Shown in pieces: positions 1 through 5,453 of a stretch of DNA of 5,453 bases. The notes beneath the pieces were generated by a model. That model saw only the letters and a list, made by a program, of their open reading frames with translations. It searched no databases and was not told the DNA's origin. Source of the DNA: Gemmatimonadales bacterium UBA4718. GTDB taxonomy: Bacteria; Gemmatimonadota; Gemmatimonadetes; Gemmatimonadales; Gemmatimonadaceae. The position numbers and the translations under genes were made by a program. Location: assembly GCA_002404375.1 (NCBI GenBank), contig DHJO01000100.1, forward strand, positions 7,281 through 12,733. The letters are read 5' to 3'. The stretch's first letter is position 1, and each line of letters starts with the position of its first letter.

Positions 1-843
1 GAGCTCGAGCGCGAGCTGGACAAGGAGGCGGCGCAGCTGCGCGAGGACCTCGATTCCTTCGAGGTGAAGTCCCTGCTTCGCGGGCCCGACGACTTCCGTG
101 ATGCTCAGCTCGAGATAAGCGCCGGCGCCGGCGGGACCGAGGCGCAGGACTGGGCTCAGATGCTCATGCGCATGTACGTGCGCTGGGCCGAGCGTCGCGG
201 GTTTGAAGTCGTGATGCTGGACGAAAGCGAAGGCGAAGAGGCCGGCATCAAGGGCGCGGTGCTGGAGATTCGAGGCCTGTACGCGTACGGATTTCTCCGC
301 CCGGAGACCGGCGTGCATCGTCTTGTCAGGATCTCCCCCTTTGATGCCAACGCCCGGCGGCATACGAGCTTCGCATCGGTGTTCGTCTATCCCGTCGTGA
401 ACGAAGAGATCAACATCGACATCCGCGATGAGGATCTGCGCATTGATGTGTATCGTGCTTCTGGCGCGGGAGGCCAGCACGTCAACAAGACCAGCTCGGC
501 GGTCCGTATCACGCACATTCCCACGAACACTGTCGTGGCATCGCAGCAAGAGCGATCCCAGTTCAAGAACAAGTCGACAGCGATGAAGATGCTGAAGAAC
601 AAGCTGTACCAGGCGGAAGTCGAGCGTCGCGATCAGCACAAGGCGGAGCTGGATGCGACGAAGTCCGATGTAAGCTTCGGGAGCCAGATCAGAAGCTACG
701 TCTTTCAACCGTACACGATGGTGAACGATCACAGAACGGAGCTCAAGATTCCCGACGTTCAGAAAGTGATGGACGGCGGGATCGATCCATTCATAGCGGC
801 ATACCTAAAGCTGGGCGGCGGCTCGAAGACGGCGGCTGCGTGA
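1..843 (+). CDS. prfB: Peptide chain release factor 2 (RF2), 5'-truncated by the window start
   Basis: RF2 recognises UGA and UAA stop codons in the ribosomal A site and triggers hydrolysis of peptidyl-tRNA. The reading frame is open from base 1, so the gene begins upstream; 280 residues are visible. A GTG at 64 lies inside the conserved protein and is not the true start. Visible parts are the end of the helical domain 1 (about residues 1-25), the GAGGTEAQDW block, the RF2-specific SPF tripeptide (nt 334-342) that reads the second and third stop-codon bases, and the catalytic GGQ loop (nt 469-477) in SGAGGQHVNKT. By comparison with E. coli RF2 (365 aa, from memory) about 90 N-terminal residues are missing, including the region where many prfB genes carry the autoregulatory +1 frameshift site, so this cannot be assessed. 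The C-terminus runs a few residues longer than E. coli and ends in alanines. Its TGA overlaps the lysS start. The SPF motif separates it from RF1, which has PxT. Confidence 0.97.
   Translation, partial: ELERELDKEAAQLREDLDSFEVKSLLRGPDDFRDAQLEISAGAGGTEAQDWAQMLMRMYVRWAERRGFEVVMLDESEGEEAGIKGAVLEIRGLYAYGFLRPETGVHRLVRISPFDANARRHTSFASVFVYPVVNEEINIDIRDEDLRIDVYRASGAGGQHVNKTSSAVRITHIPTNTVVASQQERSQFKNKSTAMKMLKNKLYQAEVERRDQHKAELDATKSDVSFGSQIRSYVFQPYTMVNDHRTELKIPDVQKVMDGGIDPFIAAYLKLGGGSKTAAA
840..843 (+). other. Stop-start overlap GTGA, prfB/lysS
   Basis: The lysS GTG (840-842) and the prfB TGA (841-843) share two bases. Overlaps of this kind usually mean the terminating ribosome restarts on the next gene. 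Here the terminating gene encodes RF2, which itself decodes this UGA. Confidence 0.85.
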
Positions 844-2327
844 GCGAAGAGCTCAACTTCGTCCTCCAGGCGAGACGGGAGAAGCTGGAGGCTCTCGAGG
901 CTGCGGGTGTAGCGCCGTACGCATACGCGTACGACAGACAGCAGTCGGCCGCCCAGGCACAAACACTTCTCGGACAAACAGAAGAGGGTCCACCGGTGAG
1001 CCTGGCCGGCCGCATCGTCGCCTGGCGATCGCACGGCAAGACGACCTTTGCGCACCTCGCCGACTCGACGGGGAAGATCCAGCTCTATTTCAAGAAGGAT
1101 CAGCTGGGGGACGACAATTACGCACAGCTCGCTCATTTCGATCTGGGCGATATCATCGGCGTGCACGGCCCCCTCTTTCGCACCCGCACCGGGGAAGTAA
1201 CCGTCCGCGTCGACCGGGTGGAGCTGCTGGCGAAGTCACTTCGTCCGCTCCCGTTCGGAAAAGAGGAAGAAGTCAATGGCCAGGTGGTCCGGCACTCGGG
1301 CTTCGCGGATCCGGAGCAGCGGTACCGGCAGCGATACGCGGATCTGGCGGTGCATCCGGAGGTGCGAGCACTCTTCATTGCCAGGTCGCGCGTGATCACC
1401 GCGATCAGGACGTTTCTCGACCAGAAGGACTTTCTGGAGGTCGAGACTCCCATTCTCCAACCCCTCTACGGCGGTGCCGCGGCGCGTCCATTCACGACGG
1501 TGCACAACACGCTCGATATGCCGCTCTACCTTCGCATCGCGGACGAGCTGTATCTGAAGCGGTTGGTGGTCGGCGGGCTCGAGCGCGTTTACGAGATCGG
1601 ACACGATTTCCGTAACGAGGGAATCGATCGCACTCACAACCCCGAGTTCACGATGCTTGAGTTCTATCAGGCGTACGTGGACTACACCGGGATGATGGAT
1701 CTCGTGGAGCAACTTCTGGAGAAGACAGCCGAAGCGGTGCGCTCTGTGCCGGAGCTTGCCGCCAACGTGCCGCAGTTTCGGAGACCCTTCAAGCGCATCG
1801 AGTGGGTTCCGTCACTCAACGCCGCGGCGGGCGTGGATGTGTCGGCGCTGAACGACGCGGCGCTACGATCGTTGGCGCAACGCGTGGGGGTCGAGAAGCC
1901 GGAGTCTCTGACCAGACCGAAGGTTATGGACGAGATGTTCCAGGCGCTGGTCGAGTCGAAGCTTCAGGAGCCGACCTTCGTCGTCGACTACCCCGTGGAG
2001 TTGTCGCCGCTGGCAAAGCCCAAGCGCGGCAACCCCAGCCTTACCGAGCGATTCGAGCTGTTTGCGAACGGCAAGGAGATGGCGAACGCTTTCAGCGAGC
2101 TGAACGATCCGCTCGACCAGCGCCGGCGCTTCGAGGCGCAGGCAAAACTCAAGGCCGCGGGTGATGAGGAGGCTTCAGGTGTAGATGAAGATTACCTGCG
2201 CGCCATGGAGTACGGCATGCCGCCAATGGGGGGCGCAGGAATAGGCATCGACCGACTTTTCATGTATCTCTCGGGGGCAACGAACATTCGCGACGTGATT
2301 CTCTTTCCGACAATGAGGCCGGAGTGA
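840..2327 (+). CDS. lysS: Lysyl-tRNA synthetase, class II
   Basis: This cytoplasmic enzyme charges tRNA-Lys with lysine using ATP. The 495 residues match the usual bacterial class II length (E. coli about 505). The N-terminal helix (MSEELNFVLQARREKLEAL) leads into an OB-fold anticodon-binding domain (about 53-130) with a typical FAHLADSTGKIQLY strand pair. The catalytic core follows: motif 1 around 191-216 (FLEVETPILQPLYGGAAARP), YLRIADELYLKRLVVGG at 230-246, motif 2 with FRNE at 257-260 followed by THNPEFTMLEFY, and motif 3 at about 467-494 (GIGIDR, then RDVILFPTMRP). All signature residues appear intact. A loop at about 138-157, between SLRPLP and DPEQRYRQRY, is longer than in E. coli and resembles Bacteroidota/Chlorobi enzymes. 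The start is GTG at 840, overlapping the prfB stop by 4 nt as GTGA. It gives the expected family N-terminus, and no strong Shine-Dalgarno sequence precedes it, so coupling to prfB is likely. Confidence 0.97.
   Translation: MSEELNFVLQARREKLEALEAAGVAPYAYAYDRQQSAAQAQTLLGQTEEGPPVSLAGRIVAWRSHGKTTFAHLADSTGKIQLYFKKDQLGDDNYAQLAHFDLGDIIGVHGPLFRTRTGEVTVRVDRVELLAKSLRPLPFGKEEEVNGQVVRHSGFADPEQRYRQRYADLAVHPEVRALFIARSRVITAIRTFLDQKDFLEVETPILQPLYGGAAARPFTTVHNTLDMPLYLRIADELYLKRLVVGGLERVYEIGHDFRNEGIDRTHNPEFTMLEFYQAYVDYTGMMDLVEQLLEKTAEAVRSVPELAANVPQFRRPFKRIEWVPSLNAAAGVDVSALNDAALRSLAQRVGVEKPESLTRPKVMDEMFQALVESKLQEPTFVVDYPVELSPLAKPKRGNPSLTERFELFANGKEMANAFSELNDPLDQRRRFEAQAKLKAAGDEEASGVDEDYLRAMEYGMPPMGGAGIGIDRLFMYLSGATNIRDVILFPTMRPE
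2315..2318 (+). promoter_or_regulatory. Probable Shine-Dalgarno sequence for lolC
   Basis: GAGG lies inside the last codons of lysS, 5 nt before the GTG at 2324. Its spacing is good and it supports GTG 2324 as the lolC start over later candidates. It is short, so chance occurrence in G-rich coding sequence is possible. Confidence 0.5.
2324..2327 (+). other. Stop-start overlap GTGA, lysS/lolC
   Basis: The lolC GTG (2324-2326) overlaps the lysS TGA (2325-2327), the same arrangement as at prfB/lysS. It indicates co-transcription of the housekeeping and envelope genes. Confidence 0.85.
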
Positions 2328-3574
2328 CCAGGCTAGAGCTACAGATCGCATGGAGATATCTGCGGAGTCGACGCGGCTCGAAGCTGCTGTCGCTCATCAG
2401 CATCATCGCGATCGGCGGCGTGCTGGTGGGAGTGAGCGCGCTCATCGTCATCATCGGCGTGATGAATGGATTGCAGCACGATCTCCGCGAGAAGATCCTC
2501 GTTGGAAGTCCAGACATCCGTGTGCTCAGTTACGGAGAGGATCTGAAGATCACCGACTGGCCCAAGGTGCTGGATAAGGTGCGCAAGCAGCCCGGCGTCG
2601 TTACGGCAGCTCCGTTCGTACTGACCGAAGCTCTGATGACAGCCGGGCACGACTACGCAGGAGGCGTCTACGTCGTCGGGCTCCTGCCACAGGCGCGAGG
2701 CGTACCGGACGTAACGACGATCCGGTCGCATGCGATATCGGGAGATTTTCGATTTGCCAGCACCGACGGTCAGCAGCGCGGCGTGGTTCTGGGGAAACTC
2801 CTTGCGTCGCGGTTCAACAAGTGGCCGGGGGACAGCATCAATCTGCTGTCAGCCGGAGGTGGGAAGATGAACCCCGTAACCGGCGGATTCGTACCGCGAG
2901 TGGAAAGATTTGAGGTAACGGGAATCGTCTCGACGGGAATGTACGAGTATGACAACGCCTATGCGTTCATCGCCCTGGACAAGGCGCAGAATCTCGCCGG
3001 GCTGGGTGACGGTGTCACTGGAATCGAGGTGAAGACGGCGGATCGCTGGCAGGCGGCGAAGGTCGCGTCTCGCGTGGTTGGCGCGCTTGGCTGGCCGTAT
3101 CGAAGCGTGGATTGGGAGGAGCAGAATCATTCGCTGTTTCAAGCGCTCAAACTCGAGAAGCTGGGAATGGGAGTGATCCTCTTGCTGATCGTTCTCGTCG
3201 CCGCGTTCAACATCGTGAGCACGCTGACGATGGTTGTCGCCGACAAGACGAAAGAGATAGGAATCCTTAAGGCGATGGGCATGCCGGCGCGGTCCATCCG
3301 GCGGATCTTCTTCGCGCAGGGTCTCGTGATCGGAATCGTCGGGACGGTATTCGGACTCCTGCTCGGATTTGGAGCGGCCCTCGCCCTGGACAAGTACCAA
3401 TTCATCAAGCTCGATCCGCAGGTCTATTTCATCGATCACCTGCCGGTATCGACGCAGCCAGCCGATGTGATGTGGATCGTCCTCGCCAGCATTGCTATCG
3501 CGGCGGTCGCCACGGTGTATCCATCGGTGCAGGCATCGAGGCTCTTTCCGATCGAAGCGATTCGACACGAATGA
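2324..3574 (+). CDS. lolC: Lipoprotein-releasing ABC transporter permease, LolC/LolE family
   Basis: This inner-membrane subunit of the Lol complex extracts lipoproteins from the outer leaflet of the inner membrane and passes them to LolA for delivery to the outer membrane. The 416 residues fit the family (E. coli LolC about 399, LolE about 414). The topology is classic: a short cytoplasmic start (LELQIAWRYLRSRRGSK), TM1 at about 21-47 ending in VIIGVMNG, a large periplasmic MacB-type domain at about 48-279, then TM2 (281-305), TM3 (330-355) and TM4 (382-400), and the C-terminal PIEAIRHE tail. The TKEIGILKAMGM segment (309-320) is the FtsX-family cytoplasmic coupling segment that meets the ATPase. 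A Pro-containing stretch at about 178-192 (NPVTGGFVPR) aligns by eye with the LolC Hook that recruits LolA. GTG at 2324 overlaps the lysS stop by 4 nt. The next gene encodes its ATPase. No second permease gene is present here, so it may act as a homodimer (LolF-like). LolC versus LolE naming is uncertain. Confidence 0.93.
   Translation: MTRLELQIAWRYLRSRRGSKLLSLISIIAIGGVLVGVSALIVIIGVMNGLQHDLREKILVGSPDIRVLSYGEDLKITDWPKVLDKVRKQPGVVTAAPFVLTEALMTAGHDYAGGVYVVGLLPQARGVPDVTTIRSHAISGDFRFASTDGQQRGVVLGKLLASRFNKWPGDSINLLSAGGGKMNPVTGGFVPRVERFEVTGIVSTGMYEYDNAYAFIALDKAQNLAGLGDGVTGIEVKTADRWQAAKVASRVVGALGWPYRSVDWEEQNHSLFQALKLEKLGMGVILLLIVLVAAFNIVSTLTMVVADKTKEIGILKAMGMPARSIRRIFFAQGLVIGIVGTVFGLLLGFGAALALDKYQFIKLDPQVYFIDHLPVSTQPADVMWIVLASIAIAAVATVYPSVQASRLFPIEAIRHE
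3571..3574 (+). other. Stop-start overlap ATGA, lolC/lolD
   Basis: The lolD ATG (3571-3573) overlaps the lolC TGA (3572-3574). Coupling here would help balance permease and ATPase subunits of the same complex, and it helps choose this ATG over the upstream one at 3472. Confidence 0.85.
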
Positions 3575-4275
3575 CGATGACCGTACTCGAGGCGCACGAC
3601 GTCTACAAGACGTACGTCGGCGGCGATGGGAACGCACTTCACGTTCTCAACGGCGTGAATCTCTCCGTTCAGCGAGGGGAGATGATCGCCATCGTCGGCG
3701 CCAGCGGCGCGGGCAAGAGCACGTTGATGCACGTTCTCGGCGCGCTGGACAAGCCAACACGTGGCTATGTTGTAATTGGAGGTGAGCCGATTCACGGCCG
3801 TGACGAGATGGAGCTTGGTGAGCTGCGGAACCGCACCGTGGGGTTCGTGTTCCAGTTTCACCACCTGCTCCGCGAGTTCTCGGCTCTCGAGAATGTGATG
3901 ATGCCACTCAGGATCGGAGGGCGATCGGAGGAGGCGGCGAGGGGCCGCGCGGCGGAGCTGCTCGCGCGAGTCGGGCTCAGCGCCCGAATGTCGCATCGCC
4001 CCGGAGAGCTATCAGGTGGCGAGCAGCAGCGCACCGCGGTCGCGCGTGCCCTGGCGATGGATCCGCAGATCGTTCTCGCCGACGAGCCGTCCGGAAATCT
4101 GGATCGCGCAAACGCCGAGAATCTGCACGAGCTGTTGAGCGAGGTCGTGAATGACCTCGAGATCGGGATGGTCGTCGTAACTCACAACCGCTCTCTCGCC
4201 GCGCGCGCGAGCAAAGTGCTGCTGCTCGAGGGTGGTCAGTTGAGTCGTACCGCAGTCGATGAGGTCGTGGTATAA
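3571..4275 (+). CDS. lolD: Lipoprotein-releasing ABC transporter ATP-binding protein LolD
   Basis: LolD is the cytoplasmic ATPase that powers lipoprotein release by the Lol complex. From ATG 3571 the protein has 234 residues, matching E. coli LolD (about 233). The Walker A motif is GASGAGKST at 43-51. The Q-loop is Gln95 within FVFQFHHLLREFSALENVMMP, a stretch typical of LolD. The ABC signature is LSGGEQQR at 147-154. Walker B is IVLADEP with its Glu at 172, followed by SGNLD as D-loop, and the H-loop is His205 in VVVTHN. All are intact. The frame stays open upstream to an ATG at 3472, but that would add 33 residues inside lolC that do not look like the family. ATG 3571 overlaps the lolC stop as ATGA and gives the right N-terminus; ATG 3577 is a possible alternative. 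FtsE and MacB are relatives, but the adjacent LolC-type permease and the FHHLLREF segment favour LolD. Confidence 0.95.
   Translation: MTMTVLEAHDVYKTYVGGDGNALHVLNGVNLSVQRGEMIAIVGASGAGKSTLMHVLGALDKPTRGYVVIGGEPIHGRDEMELGELRNRTVGFVFQFHHLLREFSALENVMMPLRIGGRSEEAARGRAAELLARVGLSARMSHRPGELSGGEQQRTAVARALAMDPQIVLADEPSGNLDRANAENLHELLSEVVNDLEIGMVVVTHNRSLAARASKVLLLEGGQLSRTAVDEVVV
4261..4264 (+). promoter_or_regulatory. Possible Shine-Dalgarno sequence for mcsA
   Basis: GAGG sits in the 3' end of lolD, 11 nt before ATG 4276. The spacing is longer than ideal, so mcsA may depend partly on ribosomes finishing lolD. Confidence 0.35.
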
Positions 4276-4761
4276 ATGGTTTGTGATCTGTGCAAGAATG
4301 GCGAAGCGGTGATCCAGCTCACTGAGATCGAGGGGAGCGGGGTCAGGCAGCTGCATCTGTGTGAGAAGTGCGCTGCCGAGCGCGGGGTCGAGACGACCAT
4401 CGGCGCGTCGAAGCCTCAGATCAACAATTTTCTCCAGACAATCCATGAGCAAATGCCGGGCGCCAAGGGCGAGCCGGTGCATTGCTCGTTCTGCTCGTCG
4501 ACTCTGGCAGACTTTCGCGCGACCGGACGACTTGGATGCGCCCACTGCTACGAAGCGTTCGAGAGCAGCCTCCGCGACCTTCTGCGCAGGGTTCACGGCA
4601 ACTCCCGCCACATAGGGCGTCGCTACGTCGCGCCACTGCCGTCGGCGCTGCCTCACGTGTCGAACGCCACCGAGCTGCGCGATCGACTCAAGCGCGCGAT
4701 CGAAGCAGAGCAGTTCGAGCTCGCCGCTGATCTTCGCGACAAGCTGCGGGGAATAGAGTAA
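4276..4761 (+). CDS. mcsA: McsA: zinc-finger and UVR-domain activator of the protein-arginine kinase McsB
   Basis: In Bacillus, McsA binds and activates the arginine kinase McsB and takes part in stress control of CtsR and ClpC. This 161-residue protein carries four CXXC pairs: Cys3-Cys6 (CDLC), Cys29-Cys32 (CEKC), Cys70-Cys73 (CSFC) and Cys88-Cys91 (CAHC). All eight cysteines are intact, as expected for two metal-binding modules. The Asn-Phe-Leu segment near 50-53 is of the kind found between the modules in this family. The C-terminus (about 131-160, ELRDRLKRAIEAEQFELAADL) is a UVR motif like those of UvrB, UvrC and ClpC. It is somewhat shorter than B. subtilis McsA (about 185 aa), ending right after the UVR helices. 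It starts directly after the lolD TAA with no gap, and its own TAA abuts the mcsB ATG. The mcsB neighbour makes the identification firm. Without it, the protein could only be called a UVR-containing zinc protein. Confidence 0.95.
   Translation: MVCDLCKNGEAVIQLTEIEGSGVRQLHLCEKCAAERGVETTIGASKPQINNFLQTIHEQMPGAKGEPVHCSFCSSTLADFRATGRLGCAHCYEAFESSLRDLLRRVHGNSRHIGRRYVAPLPSALPHVSNATELRDRLKRAIEAEQFELAADLRDKLRGIE
4748..4752 (+). promoter_or_regulatory. Possible Shine-Dalgarno sequence for mcsB
   Basis: GGGGA lies 9 nt before ATG 4762, within the last codons of mcsA. It is a modest match to the anti-Shine-Dalgarno sequence with acceptable spacing. Confidence 0.35.
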
Positions 4762-5453
4762 ATGCTCGACCTCACTCTGCTTCCCGACGGCGGCGCGAGC
4801 TGGCTCGACGCATCGGGCGAGCATGCGGACATCGTGATCTCGACGAGGATTCGCCTGGCGAGAAATCTGGAAGGGTACGCGTTTACCCCGAGAGCGCGCG
4901 ACGGAGAGCGGCTGAGGATCCTGACCCAGGTACGGGAAGCGTTTGCGGGTCTCGAGTCCATAGAGGATGGCGTCCTGCTACGGGTGGATGAGCTGCCGCC
5001 GGAGGACAGACTTCTCCTGCACGAGCGTCACGTCGTGAGCAAGGAGCTCGCGGGCCTGAACGAGCAGCCAGTCCGGACGGGTGCTGCCGTGTACCTCTCT
5101 CGCGGGGTAGGCATCATGGTGAACGAGGAGGATCATCTTCGTCTCCAGGTGCTGCACTCGGGGTTTCACGTCGCCGATGCGTTCGGCGTGCTGGAGCGCC
5201 TCGACGCTGAGCTGGGGAACAAGGTTCCCTATGCGTTCCACAGCGAATTCGGCTACCTGACCGCGTGTCCGACCAATGTCGGAACGGGGCTTCGGGCGTC
5301 GGTACTGATCCACCTGCCGGGCCTGGTTTTGACCAAGGAGATCGGGAAGGTGCTCGCCGGGCTGCAGCAGGTCGGTCTCACTTATCGCGGCATGTACGGC
5401 GAGGGGAGCGAAGTTGTCGGGAATTTCTTCCAGATCTCGAACCAGACGACGCT
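4762..5453 (+). CDS. mcsB: Protein-arginine kinase McsB, 3'-truncated by the window end
   Basis: McsB phosphorylates arginine side chains of proteins using ATP. In Bacillus the phosphoarginine mark inactivates the repressor CtsR and directs proteins to the ClpC-ClpP protease. The frame runs from ATG 4762 to the window end without a stop, giving 230 complete codons of a family usually about 350-360 residues long. Visible phosphagen-kinase-type elements are ADIVISTRIRLARNL at 22-36 (nucleotide-binding arginines), the NEEDH motif at 121-125, and GYLTACPTNVGTGLRAS at 164-180 with the catalytic cysteine at Cys169 (nt 5266-5268), equivalent to Cys167 of Bacillus. GEGSEVVGNFFQISNQ at 213-228 is a conserved McsB stretch. 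The remaining kinase core and the C-terminal phosphoarginine-binding domain lie beyond the window. The start abuts the mcsA stop as TAAATG. The NEEDH and GEGSE motifs plus the mcsA neighbour point to the protein kinase rather than a free-arginine or creatine kinase. Confidence 0.97.
   Translation, partial: MLDLTLLPDGGASWLDASGEHADIVISTRIRLARNLEGYAFTPRARDGERLRILTQVREAFAGLESIEDGVLLRVDELPPEDRLLLHERHVVSKELAGLNEQPVRTGAAVYLSRGVGIMVNEEDHLRLQVLHSGFHVADAFGVLERLDAELGNKVPYAFHSEFGYLTACPTNVGTGLRASVLIHLPGLVLTKEIGKVLAGLQQVGLTYRGMYGEGSEVVGNFFQISNQTT

Noticed and set aside
64..66. GTG as the prfB start codon.
   Set aside because: The frame is open to base 1, and the residues upstream continue the RF2 helical domain. 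A start here would leave a protein far shorter than RF2.
918..933. Imperfect 16-nt palindrome (GTACGCATACGCGTAC) near the lysS start.
   Set aside because: It encodes the Ala-Tyr repeat in the LysRS N-terminus, has two symmetric mismatched positions, and is too short to support an operator or hairpin call.
3472..3570. Upstream ATG extending LolD by 33 residues.
   Set aside because: The extension overlaps the lolC end in another frame, is Arg-rich and unlike LolD N-termini. ATG 3571 gives the normal length and an ATGA overlap.
2849..3637. A 262-codon open frame on the - strand opposite lolC and the start of lolD.
   Set aside because: Its product is rich in Arg, Asp and His with no family resemblance, typical of a frame opposite a membrane protein gene.
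4240..4276. TTGAGT plus TATAAA before mcsA as a possible promoter.
   Set aside because: The spacer is about 25 nt, too long for a sigma-70 promoter, and the TATAAA overlaps the mcsA start codon, so a transcript would begin after the ATG.
4012..4824. A 270-codon open frame on the - strand opposite lolD, mcsA and the start of mcsB.
   Set aside because: It lies antisense to three well-identified genes, has no recognisable domain, and long antisense frames are common in high-GC coding DNA.

Overview
The window holds a single dense run of six genes on the + strand: prfB (3' part), lysS, a lolC/lolE-type permease, lolD, mcsA, and mcsB (5' part). There are no intergenic gaps. The first four genes overlap by 4 nt at each junction (GTGA, GTGA, ATGA). 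The last two junctions are stop-start abutments with the same hexamer, TAAATG. This looks like one translationally coupled operon that continues beyond both ends of the window. I see no internal terminator, promoter, RNA gene, repeat or mobile element.

The organism is probably a high-GC, Gram-negative-type (diderm) bacterium. The Lol lipoprotein-release system implies an outer membrane. The McsA/McsB protein-arginine kinase pair is best known from Firmicutes but also occurs in some diderm phyla. The lysyl-tRNA synthetase has Bacteroidota/Chlorobi-like features: an LQPLYGGAAARPF motif 1 region, a lengthened loop before DPEQRYRQRY, and an NAFSELNDP stretch. Together these suggest Gemmatimonadota or a related FCB-side lineage. 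This assignment is inference from remembered family patterns, not from a search.

Region by region: 1-843 is peptide chain release factor 2, missing roughly 90 N-terminal residues; 840-2327 is class II lysyl-tRNA synthetase; 2324-3574 and 3571-4275 are the membrane and ATPase subunits of a lipoprotein-releasing ABC transporter; 4276-4761 is McsA, the zinc-finger/UVR activator; and 4762-5453 is the protein-arginine kinase McsB, cut by the window end after its catalytic centre.

Together the genes cover translation (termination and Lys-tRNA charging), envelope lipoprotein sorting, and protein quality control by arginine phosphorylation, which in Bacillus marks proteins for ClpC-ClpP. No gene looks unknown. 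The interest lies in the combination: an arginine-phosphorylation module without ctsR between lolD and mcsA, fused by translational coupling to a Lol system with a single permease gene.
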